This document shows positions 25,811 to 34,587 of a DNA stretch of 64,000 nt, piece by piece. The notes under the pieces were generated by a model. That model saw nothing but the letters and a program-made list of their open reading frames with translations. It was not told the DNA's origin and did no database searches. The stretch is taken from NCBI RefSeq assembly GCF_001879715.1, contig NZ_MNBW01000015.1, positions 1-64,000 on the forward strand, in the 5' to 3' direction. The position numbers and the translations under genes are program-made. Origin of the DNA: Nioella nitratireducens (lineage in GTDB: Bacteria > Pseudomonadota > Alphaproteobacteria > Rhodobacterales > Rhodobacteraceae). Each line of letters starts with the position of its first letter. Position 1 is the stretch's first letter.

Positions 25811-27418
25811 TCACAGCCGGAATATCCCGTAATGCGGATCGTCGATCGGCGCGTTCAGCGCAGCCGAGATCGACATGCCGAGCGCGTTGCGCGTGTCCGC
25901 CGGGTCGAGAATGCCGTCATCCCACAATTCCGAGGTCGAGGTATAGGCCTCGACATCGCGCCGGAACTTCTCCAGCACCGGGTCACGGATCGCGGCGATT
26001 TCCACTTCGGTCAGTTGCTTGCCTTCGCGTTCAAGCTGCCGGATCTTGACGTCGGCCATGGTGTTGGCGGCCTGATCCGCCCCCATTACGCCGATTTCCG
26101 CCTGCGGCCACATGAACAGCGTGCGCGCATCCCAGGCCCGCCCGCACATGCCGTAATTGCCGGCCCCGTAGGACGCATTGGCAATCACGGTGAACTTGGG
26201 CACGACCGAGCCGCCCTGCGCCATCAGCATCTTGGCGCCGTCCTTGGCGATGCCGCGTTCCTCGTATTCGCGGCCGACCATGTAGCCGGTGATGTTCTGA
26301 AAAAAGACCAGTGGCGTACGGTTCTGGTTGCATAGCTGCATGAAATGCGCGGCCTTCAGCGAGCTGTCGTTGAACAGCACCCCGTTATTGGCGAGGATCC
26401 CCACTTTGAAACCCCAGATATGGGCAAAACCACAGACCATCGTGGTGCCATAATCGGGCTGATATTCGTGAAAGCGCGAACCGTCCACGATTCGGGCAAG
26501 AACCTCGCGCATGTCGAACTGGGTCTTCCGGTCCTTGGGGATGATCCCGTAAAGTTCCTTGGTATCGTAATAGGGGTCTTCGAAGGCCGCCGTTTCGATG
26601 ATGGTTTTTGGCATGCGCTTCCACTGGCTGACAATCTCGCGTGCCAGTGCAAAGGCGTGCAGTTCTGTGGCGGCGCGATAATCGCCCGTCCCCGAGACAG
26701 AGGTGTGCATCACCGCGCCGCCAAGTTCCTGCACGCCGACCTCTTCGCCGGTGGCCGCCTTGACCAGTGGCGGACCGCCCAGAAAGATCGCCCCGGTGCC
26801 CTCGATGATGATGTTGTAATCGCTCAGCGTCGGCACATAGGCGCCGCCCGCGGTGCAATGCCCGCCAACGATGGCAATCTGCGGGATACTGGCCTGGCTC
26901 AGCTTGACCTGGTTGCGAAACACCCGCCCGCCCAGATAGCGGTCGGGAAACACGCCGTGTTGCAGCGGTAGGAAGCCCCCGGCGCTATCGCAGATATGGA
27001 CGACCGGCAAATGGTTCTCAAGCGCGACATCCAGAAGCCGCACGATCTTTTTGACGGTATGCGGATACCAGGCACCACCCTTGACGCTCGCATCGTTGGC
27101 GTGGATGGCCACCTCGCGGCCCTGCACGATGCCGATGCCCGTCACCACGGCGGCACCGGGCACGGCGCCATCATATTCGCGGCAGGCGGCCAGCGTCGAG
27201 AATTCAAGAAACGGCGTGCCCGGATCGAGCAGCAGCTTCAACCGCTCGCGCACGCCCAGTTTGTTCTGGCGTGCCAAGCGGTCGATGTCCCGTTGGGGCC
27301 GCTCGAAACGCGCCGCGTGCTGGCGAGCGTGAAACTCCTTCAGCCGTTCGGACATGGCGGCAAAATTGGCCTTGTAGTCGGCGGCATTGGTGTCGATGTG
27401 GCTTTCGATCCGGCGCAT
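25811..27418 (-). CDS. Acyl-CoA carboxylase beta subunit (carboxyltransferase), set 2
   Basis: This 535-residue protein belongs to the same family as set 1 but is clearly diverged. NDASVKGGAWYP, GGHCTAGGAYVPTLSDY, FLGGPPLVK, TGYMVGREYEERGIAKDG and ASYGAGNYGMCGR are the family landmarks. It ends in FRL. The ATG at 27418 has AGGAGGAG at good spacing; a GTG two codons earlier lies too close to it. It is last in the operon crotonase 2-AtuA-biotin carboxylase-carrier-carboxyltransferase. Beside an AtuA protein, geranyl-CoA carboxylase-type specificity is a reasonable guess, not a conclusion. Confidence 0.9.
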   Translation of the reverse strand: MRRIESHIDTNAADYKANFAAMSERLKEFHARQHAARFERPQRDIDRLARQNKLGVRERLKLLLDPGTPFLEFSTLAACREYDGAVPGAAVVTGIGIVQGREVAIHANDASVKGGAWYPHTVKKIVRLLDVALENHLPVVHICDSAGGFLPLQHGVFPDRYLGGRVFRNQVKLSQASIPQIAIVGGHCTAGGAYVPTLSDYNIIIEGTGAIFLGGPPLVKAATGEEVGVQELGGAVMHTSVSGTGDYRAATELHAFALAREIVSQWKRMPKTIIETAAFEDPYYDTKELYGIIPKDRKTQFDMREVLARIVDGSRFHEYQPDYGTTMVCGFAHIWGFKVGILANNGVLFNDSSLKAAHFMQLCNQNRTPLVFFQNITGYMVGREYEERGIAKDGAKMLMAQGGSVVPKFTVIANASYGAGNYGMCGRAWDARTLFMWPQAEIGVMGADQAANTMADVKIRQLEREGKQLTEVEIAAIRDPVLEKFRRDVEAYTSTSELWDDGILDPADTRNALGMSISAALNAPIDDPHYGIFRL

Positions 27419-27420
27419 TG

Positions 27421-27924
27421 TCACTCCTCCTGCGGGGTCAGCTGGGCAAGGACGGCCTTTAGGCCGAAACTGTCACCCGCGGTAAAAGGCATTTCGGCAA
27501 CCACACCGTCGCGCGGCGCGGTCAGGGTGGTTTCAAGCTTCATGCTTTCGATGACCAGAAGCGGCTGGCCTTCTGTAACGGCGTCTCCGGGCTTGACCGC
27601 CACCGAAACAACGACTCCCGGCATCGGCGCCAACAGTCGATCACCCCCTGCGGTGCCCTCCCTGCCGGCAAGCCGGTCGTCGGGATTGACCCTCCCAACC
27701 TCGAAAGTGCTCCCGTTCAAATGTATGAAGGTAGATTCCGGCCCGACCGCCAGCCGCAACTCATGCGCCCGCCCCCCGGTCCGCAGCACATAAGCGCCCG
27801 GCGCGCCAGTCGGGACCAGTTGGCAGGGAACCGCGCCATCTGGCATGTTCAGGACAAAGCGGCTGCCATCATGGGTCAGCCAGCATTCGGCCTCATGGCC
27901 GGCGATCATGAATATTCTGCGCAT
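27421..27924 (-). CDS. Biotin carboxyl carrier protein (separate), set 2
   Basis: This 167-residue protein holds the C-terminal part of a usual alpha subunit as a separate chain. Residues ~1-85 resemble the linker region, and ~90-167 are the biotinyl domain with ESMKLE, biotin on about K129. Its ATG overlaps the TGA of the biotin carboxylase gene, so an ancestral fused subunit seems to have been split at this point, or never fused. The partner carboxyltransferase starts 2 bp after its stop. Confidence 0.88.
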   Translation of the reverse strand: MRRIFMIAGHEAECWLTHDGSRFVLNMPDGAVPCQLVPTGAPGAYVLRTGGRAHELRLAVGPESTFIHLNGSTFEVGRVNPDDRLAGREGTAGGDRLLAPMPGVVVSVAVKPGDAVTEGQPLLVIESMKLETTLTAPRDGVVAEMPFTAGDSFGLKAVLAQLTPQEE

Positions 27925-29393
27925 CAGTTTCTCCACCCGCCCATCTTGCGGTGCATTTCGGGTATCTGCATCACGTCAGTCACCAGCCGTTGATCAGACA
28001 GGGCCGCCGCCGCCATAAGCAGGGTGGAAACATCCTCGCCCGGTGCGGTCAGCACATCCGCCTGTTCGGCTAAAAACCCGGTTGAAACGTCACCCGAGGC
28101 AAAATCTGGATGTGCAAGGATCGCATCCAGGTATCCGGTGTTGGTCGTCACCCCGAGAATCACATAGTTTTGCACCGCGTTCCGGGCACGGGCGATGGCC
28201 TGTGCGCGATCCGGGCCATGCACGATCAGCTTTGACAACATCGGGTCGAAATCGGTCGTGACCTTGCCGCTGTCCCGAATGCCACTGTCCACACGGATAC
28301 CCTCACCGTGGGGTTCGTCCAGCAGCAGGATATCCCCGATCGCGGGGCGGAAATCGGCCGTCGCGTCCTCGGCACAGATGCGCAGCTCAATCGAATGGCC
28401 GGTCTGCGGAATATCGGCCTGCGCCGCGCTCAGCCCCTCGCCCGCCGCGATACGCAACTGCTCGGCGACCAGATCGAAACCCGTGACCATCTCGGTCACC
28501 GGATGTTCGACCTGAAGGCGGGTGTTCATTTCGAGAAAGTAGAAGGCCCCGTCCTGCGCATAGATGAACTCGACGGTTCCGGCACCCCGATAGTTGACGG
28601 CGCGCGCAATTCCGGCGGCGGTTTCGCAGATCTCGTCCCGTTGTTCGGGCGAAAGCGCGGGCGAGGGCGTTTCCTCGATGATCTTCTGGAACCGGCGCTG
28701 GATCGAGCATTCGCGCTCCCAGAAATGGACCACGTTGCCCTGCCCGTCGCCCATCACCTGCACCTCGATATGGCGCGGACGTTCGATATAGCGTTCGACG
28801 AAGAGACGACCGTCGCCGAAATACCGCTGGCCTTCGCGGTGGGCGGTTTCGATCTCGGTTTCCAACGTGCTGTCCTCGCGCACGATGCGCATGCCCTTGC
28901 CGCCGCCCCCCGCCGAGGGCTTGATCAGCAGCGGATAGCCCAGGGTGCGGGCGCGTTCGACGAATGTCGCCGGGTCGTCATCCTCGATCGCCGAGGGGGC
29001 GACGGGAAAGCCGCGCTTTTCAACAAAGGCGCGCGCGCGGACCTTGTCGCCCATCAGGTCGATGACCTCGGAGGTCGGGCCGACAAATGTCACACCGGCC
29101 TCTTCCAGCGCCGCGACGAAACCGGCATTCTCCGACAGAAAGCCGTAGCCGGGATGCACCGCATCAGCGTCGATCTTTTTTGCGGTCGCAACGATCTGCG
29201 GAATATCGAGATAGGCCGCTACAGGCGTCGGGCCGTCGATCATCACAACCTCATCCGCGATCAGATGGGCCGGCCCCTCTTGTTCAGCGACGTGGCGCAA
29301 CACAGCCGTCGCAAGGCCGCGGGCCTTGGCGGTGCGCACCACGCGCGCCGCGATTTCACCCCGATTGGCGACCAGGAGTTTTGAAATAGTCAT
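27924..29393 (-). CDS. Biotin carboxylase subunit, set 2
   Basis: This 489-residue ATP-grasp enzyme has VANRGEIA, HPGYGFLSEN, SAGGGGKGM and EMNTRLQVEHPVTE, and stops where fused relatives continue into the biotinyl region. The first gene pair is coupled by ATGA to the AtuA gene upstream and to the carrier gene downstream. With the carrier at 27421 and carboxyltransferase at 25811 it would make a complete acyl-CoA carboxylase. Confidence 0.9.
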   Translation of the reverse strand: MTISKLLVANRGEIAARVVRTAKARGLATAVLRHVAEQEGPAHLIADEVVMIDGPTPVAAYLDIPQIVATAKKIDADAVHPGYGFLSENAGFVAALEEAGVTFVGPTSEVIDLMGDKVRARAFVEKRGFPVAPSAIEDDDPATFVERARTLGYPLLIKPSAGGGGKGMRIVREDSTLETEIETAHREGQRYFGDGRLFVERYIERPRHIEVQVMGDGQGNVVHFWERECSIQRRFQKIIEETPSPALSPEQRDEICETAAGIARAVNYRGAGTVEFIYAQDGAFYFLEMNTRLQVEHPVTEMVTGFDLVAEQLRIAAGEGLSAAQADIPQTGHSIELRICAEDATADFRPAIGDILLLDEPHGEGIRVDSGIRDSGKVTTDFDPMLSKLIVHGPDRAQAIARARNAVQNYVILGVTTNTGYLDAILAHPDFASGDVSTGFLAEQADVLTAPGEDVSTLLMAAAALSDQRLVTDVMQIPEMHRKMGGWRN

Positions 29394-31204
29394 GGTATTA
29401 CTCTCTTGTTCGGGTCCGGGGCGTTCAGCCCGTCGCGCGCGACCAGGTCGGCCGGCACGGGAATTTCGATATCCAGCAGCATCTGGGCAAACCCCTTGCC
29501 TTGCGGATCGATGCGGACCGAGGCGATGCCGCCCCCGCCCAGCGATTCATGCAGCAGGAAATTCAGCGAATGGCTTCCCGGCAGGTCGAACCGCTCGACC
29601 TTGCCTTCGCAGACATGGGCGAAATAGTCCTTTACCACCGCCTCACTGAGAGCCGACCGGATATACGGCAGGTATTCCGGCTTGCGCGCCAGGATGCCGA
29701 TATTGGCGATATCCCCCTTGTCGCCCGACCGTCCCCAGGCCAGATCGACGAGGCGCACCATGACCGCGTCGGGGCCGACGTCGCGGCTTTCCACTGGCGG
29801 CGCGGCGCGCGGATCGAGCCGCACCGCCCCGGCCGCGATGGTTACGGGCACATCCCTGCCGTCAACCTCGACTGCGACGGGGGTCGCGGCCTTGTCCTGC
29901 AGAAACGAGAACAGCCGCACCACCGGCTGCACCTTGGGCCGCCCGGCGAAGAACCCGGTCAGCCCCTGCGCCGTCGAGATGGCCATCGGTGCGATCTCGC
30001 CCGCGAAGATGTTGAGCGCGGCGCGGTCGTCATGCGTCACGCCGATCTTGATCACCACCTCGCGGGTCTGCGCCCGCGCGTTGGCGCCGTAAGCCGCCTC
30101 TGCCCCCAGCACTTCGACGCTGACCTGCCGGAAATCGCCCAGGTTGCGGTCGCGGAAAATCCGGCGGCAGCGGGTCAGGATCGCCTCGGCCACGCGCTTG
30201 CCCTTGGCGGGCGCGTCGATTGCCGCCAGAGTCAGGGTGGAGATCGCGCGCCAGCCATCGGCATGGGTCGCCGACACCTTGTAGCTGCCGGTACGCCCCA
30301 GCCCCTTGCCGCCCTTGACCAGCACCCGATCCGGCCCGACCTGGTCCAGCGTGACCTGCGACCAGTCGCAGATCACGTCGGGCAGCAGGTAAGCGCGCGG
30401 ATCGCCGATTTCATAGAGCATCTGTTCACCGACCGAACCCGGCACAACCAGCCCGCCGGTATCCGGCGTCTTGGTCATGACAAAACTGCCGTCCGCGGAG
30501 ACCTCGACGATGGGCATCCCCATGTTGTCCCAGCCCGAAACGTCCTGCCAGTCGGTGAAATTGCCGCCGGTCCCCTGGGGGCCGCACTCGATCAAATGGC
30601 CCGCCAGCGATCCCTGGCTGAGCTTGTCCCAATCATCGTCGCCCCAGCCGAATTCATGCATCAGCGGGCCGAGCGCCACCGCGCTGTCCGCACAGCGCCC
30701 GGTGATCACGATGTCGGCTCCGGCATCCAGCGCCGCCGCGATGGGGCGGGCGCCCAGATAGGCGTTCATGCTCCAGACATCGTCGGGAAACGCGACGCCC
30801 GAGAACATCTCCGTCTGACCACCGGCGCGAATGTCGTCGGCCCGCGCCGACAGATCATCGCCCAGCACCACACCGATGGAAAGATCGATTCCGGCCTCGG
30901 CGGCGGCCTTGGCCAGCGCATCGCGGCAGCCGCGCGGGTTCACACCCCCGGCATTGGCAACGACCTTGATCCCCTTGCGTTTGATCTCGACCAGCCAGGG
31001 TGCCAGCGCCTTGACGAAATCCGGCGCATAACCCGCATCGGGCGACTTGGCGCGGGCTCGCGCCATCAGCGACATCGTCACCTCGGCCAGATAGTCGAAC
31101 ACCAGGTAATCAATCTCGCCCTTTGAGACCAGTTGCCCGATCGCCTCGGGCGTATCGCCCCAGAATCCCGATGCGCATCCGATGCGCAGTTTTCGATCCG
31201 ACAT
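29390..31204 (-). CDS. AtuA-family protein (DUF1446, acyclic terpene utilization)
   Basis: This 604-residue cytoplasmic protein belongs to the family named for AtuA of Pseudomonas citronellol/geraniol catabolism; its biochemical activity is unknown. N-terminal RIGCASGFWGDTPEA and VFDYLAEVTMS are family signatures. The C-terminal ~100 residues (about 495-595, with LAWGRSGDKGDIANIG) form the AtuA ferredoxin-like domain. A strong GGAGAGGAG precedes the ATG. It lies between crotonase 2 and the split carboxylase, the arrangement expected if it helps process the carboxylated CoA. Confidence 0.88.
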   Translation of the reverse strand: MSDRKLRIGCASGFWGDTPEAIGQLVSKGEIDYLVFDYLAEVTMSLMARARAKSPDAGYAPDFVKALAPWLVEIKRKGIKVVANAGGVNPRGCRDALAKAAAEAGIDLSIGVVLGDDLSARADDIRAGGQTEMFSGVAFPDDVWSMNAYLGARPIAAALDAGADIVITGRCADSAVALGPLMHEFGWGDDDWDKLSQGSLAGHLIECGPQGTGGNFTDWQDVSGWDNMGMPIVEVSADGSFVMTKTPDTGGLVVPGSVGEQMLYEIGDPRAYLLPDVICDWSQVTLDQVGPDRVLVKGGKGLGRTGSYKVSATHADGWRAISTLTLAAIDAPAKGKRVAEAILTRCRRIFRDRNLGDFRQVSVEVLGAEAAYGANARAQTREVVIKIGVTHDDRAALNIFAGEIAPMAISTAQGLTGFFAGRPKVQPVVRLFSFLQDKAATPVAVEVDGRDVPVTIAAGAVRLDPRAAPPVESRDVGPDAVMVRLVDLAWGRSGDKGDIANIGILARKPEYLPYIRSALSEAVVKDYFAHVCEGKVERFDLPGSHSLNFLLHESLGGGGIASVRIDPQGKGFAQMLLDIEIPVPADLVARDGLNAPDPNKRVIP

Positions 31205-31225
31205 GTGCTTCTCCTCTCCGCTTGA

Positions 31226-32011
31226 TCAGCGGCCTGTCCATTCAGGTTTGCGTTTCGCAATGAAGGCGGCAAAGCCCTCGCGCGCATCTTCTGTCTGCGC
31301 AACCCGTGGCAACAGGGTTTCGGCAAAGCGCATCTGCTGCGCATAGGTCATGTCTTCCATCGCGTGGCAGGCGTATTTTCCCAGCCGGATCGCGGTAGGC
31401 GACTGCGCGGCAATCTGCGCGACCAACTCCGCAACCTTGTCGTCCAGCCCGGCGGCATCTGTCACATGGTTGACCAGATCATAGCGCAAGGACTCCTCGG
31501 CGGTAAGAGGAACGCCGGTGATGAACATCTCCATCAATCTGCGCCGGGGCAACATGCGGATCATCGGCGGAATGATGGTCATCGGAAACAGACCCACCTT
31601 CACTTCAGGCGTTCCGATTCGGGCATGATCGACCATCACGGCCAGATCGCAGGCACAGATGATGCCCGCGCCCGCGCCCATGGCCACACCGTTGATGCGC
31701 GCGATGGTTGGTTTTCGGCAGGCTTGTATGGTTTCGAACAATTGCCCGGCGAAATGGTCCGGATAGGCCGGGTCCTGAACAAATGGGCCACCTTCGGCAC
31801 CCGCCTTGATGTCGCCGCCAGCGCAGAAGGCACGCTCGCCCTCGCCGGTCAGGACGATCACCCGGCACTCCGTGTCGGCCTCGGCCGCCAGAATTGCGGC
31901 AATCAGACCCTCTGCCACTTTGCGGTTAAGGGCATTTCGACTGTCAGGGCGGCAGATCGTGATGCGCACCTCATACCCCCGCGACTGCGAACGAACGACA
32001 TTCTCCACCAT
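31226..32011 (-). CDS. Enoyl-CoA hydratase/isomerase family protein (crotonase 2)
   Basis: This 261-residue crotonase-fold protein is the first gene of the AtuA-carboxylase operon. CAGGDI and GAGAGI form the oxyanion hole. The first canonical Glu is replaced (GAGAGI), and the second remains (GTPEVKVG). ARREGFAAFIAKRKPEWTG-type ending is typical. The start could be ATG 32011 or the in-frame TTG 32017; I prefer the ATG, with GGGGGA upstream. It diverges from the dehydrogenase operon at 32148, with an operator-like palindrome between. Confidence 0.85.
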   Translation of the reverse strand: MVENVVRSQSRGYEVRITICRPDSRNALNRKVAEGLIAAILAAEADTECRVIVLTGEGERAFCAGGDIKAGAEGGPFVQDPAYPDHFAGQLFETIQACRKPTIARINGVAMGAGAGIICACDLAVMVDHARIGTPEVKVGLFPMTIIPPMIRMLPRRRLMEMFITGVPLTAEESLRYDLVNHVTDAAGLDDKVAELVAQIAAQSPTAIRLGKYACHAMEDMTYAQQMRFAETLLPRVAQTEDAREGFAAFIAKRKPEWTGR

Positions 32012-32086
32012 TTCCAAGATATCCCCCGTTTTCTGGCCGAACTTGCCTGCAACGTCAGGTCGCGAAAAGCTTGCCTTGATCTAATT

Positions 32087-32102
32087 TCTAACATGTGTTT
32101 GA
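32087..32102. promoter_or_regulatory. Putative TetR operator in the 32.0-32.1 kb divergent promoter
   Basis: TCTAACATGTGTTTGA has the same left arm and one-base-changed right arm as the site at 24857, and both are followed by TTTT. It sits between crotonase 2 (minus) and the dehydrogenase at 32148 (plus), so it could control both large operons. Confidence 0.68.
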
Positions 32103-32147
32103 TTTTGGTCAACGCTGCAGATGACATTTTGTTCGGGAGGAAAATGC

Positions 32148-33362
32148 ATGACCAGTCAGAATGAACTTGCCATGACTGATCTGGCGGCCATCAGGGCGAA
32201 CTATTCGCTGAACGATGAGCAGCGCCAGATCGTCGATCATGTGGATCGGGTGTCGCGCGAGGTGCTTCACCCGCTACAGGCACGCATGGACCAAGAGGAT
32301 TGGTGGCCTGACGATCTTTTCAAGCAGATGGGCGAACTTGGTCTTCTGGGGATCACGGCCCCGGAGGCTTTGGGCGGATCGGGCCAGAACGAGTTTACCC
32401 AGGCGTTGGTGTCTGAGGTGATTTCGAAGTGGAACCCCGCCGTCGGCCTGTCGCATGGCGCACATGACAACCTGTGCCTGAACAACCTGCTGCGCAACGG
32501 CTCCGAAGCGCAGGTGAAAAAATATGTGCCGGGGTTGTGTTCGGGCGATCTGGTCGGCGGGCTGGGGCTGACCGAGCCCGGCGCGGGATCCGATGCGCTT
32601 GGCTCCATGGCCACCACCGCCCGGCGCGACGGCGACGACTATGTCATCAACGGCTCGAAGATCTACATCACCAACGGTCCCATTGCCGATGTGATCCTGC
32701 TCTATGCCAAGACCGACAAATCCAAAGGCGCCAAGGGCATTTCGGCCTTCATCATCGAAACCGACAATCCCGGGTTCAAGGTGGCGCAGAAACTGGACAA
32801 GATGGGTTTTCGCGGCTCACCTACGGGCGAGCTGGTTTTCGAGGATTGCCGCGTTCCGGCATCAGCCATGTTGGGGGTCGAAAACTCTGGCGTTGCAGTG
32901 GTGATGAGCGGGCTTGATCTGGAACGCGCGATGGTCGCTTCGGTCTGCGTCGGTATGGCCGAACGTGCGCTTGAACTGGGTCTGGAATACGCGAAGATGC
33001 GCGAACAATTCGGCAAGCCGATCGCCAGCTTCCAGATGATGCAGTCGAAACTGGCCGAGATCTACACCGAGGTCGAAACCGCTCGCGCCTTCAGTTATCG
33101 CGCGCTCGCGGCCTGTGTCGGCTTGCCGAAAGGTGCTGGGGGGCGCGGCGAGATCCACAAGCTGACGGCGGCCGCCTGCCTTTACGCAGCAGAGGCCTTT
33201 AACAAGGCCGTCACCGAAGCCTGCCACATCCACGGCGGCTCGGGCTACATGCAGGACACCGAGATCAACCGGCTGTTCCGCGCCAACAAGTTGCTGGAGA
33301 TCGGCGCGGGCACCAGCGAAGTGCGCAAGATCATCATCGCCGAAGAACTTTTGCGTGCCTGA
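32148..33362 (+). CDS. Acyl-CoA dehydrogenase, isovaleryl-CoA-dehydrogenase type (1)
   Basis: This 404-residue FAD enzyme has GLTEPGAGSDALGS and MGFRGSPTGELVFEDCRVP. The Glu in SGLDLERA sits at the catalytic position of isovaleryl-CoA dehydrogenase, and the short-chain-type Glu position is not Glu (GYMQDTEINR region). Isovaleryl-type enzymes take 3-methyl-branched acyl-CoAs, which fits a beta-methyl pathway. The ATG at 32148 follows GGGAGG. The next gene is a paralogue of it. Confidence 0.88.
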   Translation: MTSQNELAMTDLAAIRANYSLNDEQRQIVDHVDRVSREVLHPLQARMDQEDWWPDDLFKQMGELGLLGITAPEALGGSGQNEFTQALVSEVISKWNPAVGLSHGAHDNLCLNNLLRNGSEAQVKKYVPGLCSGDLVGGLGLTEPGAGSDALGSMATTARRDGDDYVINGSKIYITNGPIADVILLYAKTDKSKGAKGISAFIIETDNPGFKVAQKLDKMGFRGSPTGELVFEDCRVPASAMLGVENSGVAVVMSGLDLERAMVASVCVGMAERALELGLEYAKMREQFGKPIASFQMMQSKLAEIYTEVETARAFSYRALAACVGLPKGAGGRGEIHKLTAAACLYAAEAFNKAVTEACHIHGGSGYMQDTEINRLFRANKLLEIGAGTSEVRKIIIAEELLRA

Positions 33363-33376
33363 GGGGGGACGAGACC

Positions 33377-34576
33377 ATGAACAAGCAACTGCGCAACGAC
33401 ATCAATCTTCCGACACATTTCATGACGGACGAACAGCAGGCCCTGGCCGACCAGGCTGGCAAGTTCTTCATGTCCGAGTTCCACCACCTGAACGCGGAAA
33501 TGGACGACACCGACGACCTGCCGCCTTCGGTCTTTCCCAAGCTGGGCGAGATGGGCTATCTCGGCCTCAACGTGCCGCCGGAATTCGGCGGCGCGGGGCT
33601 CGACTTCACCTCGGCCTGCATCATCACCGAACAGCTGTCGCGCGCCTCGGCGGCCATCGGGTTGACCCATGTCGCGCATGACAACCTGTGCGTCAACAAC
33701 ATCTACCGAAACGCCAATGACGATCTGCGCCGCAAGTATCTGCCCGGCCTGTGCAACGGCACGCTGGTGGGCGCGCTTGGCCTGACCGAACCGGGCGCCG
33801 GGTCGGATGCGCTCGGCTCGATGCGGACCACGGCGAAGAAGGATGGCGATGACTATATCCTGAACGGCACCAAGATATATATCACCAACGGGCCGATTGC
33901 CGACTTGGTGCTGGTCTATGCCAAGACCTCGCCCGAAAAGGGCGCCAAGGGCATTTCCGCCTTCATCGTCGAAACCGACACGCCCGGCTTCAAGGTGGCG
34001 CAGAAGCTCAACAAGATGGGTTTTCGCGGCTCGCCCACTGGCGAGCTGGTGTTCGAGGATTGCCGGGTGCCCGCGAAGAACTTGGTCGGCAAGCTGGACG
34101 GCGGCGTTGCGGTGACAATGTCGGGGCTGGATCTGGAGCGCGCCATCGTCTGCTTCAATGCCCTGGGGATTGCGCAGCGGGCGCTGGATATTTCCATCGA
34201 TTACGCCAAGACGCGCCAGCAGTTCGGTAAACCGATCGCCAGTTTCCAGATGGTGCAGGCGATGCTGGCCGACATGTATACCCAGATCGAGGCGGCGCGC
34301 AGCCTATCGCTGAAGACGGCCGCCATGTGCGAGGGGCTGGAAGAGGGCGAAGGCGGGCGCGGCGAAATTCACAAGCTGACCGCTGCGGCGATCTTCAAGA
34401 CCGCCGCGGCGACATCCTTCGTGCTGGACAAGGCGGTGCAGATCCACGGGGGCTCGGGCTACATGCGTGATACCGAAGTGAACCGCCTCTACCGCACCGG
34501 ACGTGTGCTGGAGGTCGGCGCAGGCACCCAGGAGGTGCGCAAGCTGATCATCGCCGGCGAACTGCTTAAAAACTGA
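33377..34576 (+). CDS. Acyl-CoA dehydrogenase, isovaleryl-CoA-dehydrogenase type (2)
   Basis: This 399-residue protein is a tandem paralogue of the preceding gene. They share TEPGAGSDALGSM, KIYITNGPIAD, NKMGFRGSPTGELVF (first residue D in the other) and SGLDLERA with the isovaleryl-type catalytic Glu. The start at 33377 has GAGGGGGG upstream, 14 bp after the previous stop. The two may act at different chain lengths or form a mixed enzyme. Confidence 0.88.
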   Translation: MNKQLRNDINLPTHFMTDEQQALADQAGKFFMSEFHHLNAEMDDTDDLPPSVFPKLGEMGYLGLNVPPEFGGAGLDFTSACIITEQLSRASAAIGLTHVAHDNLCVNNIYRNANDDLRRKYLPGLCNGTLVGALGLTEPGAGSDALGSMRTTAKKDGDDYILNGTKIYITNGPIADLVLVYAKTSPEKGAKGISAFIVETDTPGFKVAQKLNKMGFRGSPTGELVFEDCRVPAKNLVGKLDGGVAVTMSGLDLERAIVCFNALGIAQRALDISIDYAKTRQQFGKPIASFQMVQAMLADMYTQIEAARSLSLKTAAMCEGLEEGEGGRGEIHKLTAAAIFKTAAATSFVLDKAVQIHGGSGYMRDTEVNRLYRTGRVLEVGAGTQEVRKLIIAGELLKN

Positions 34577-34587
34577 GGGGGCAGAAC

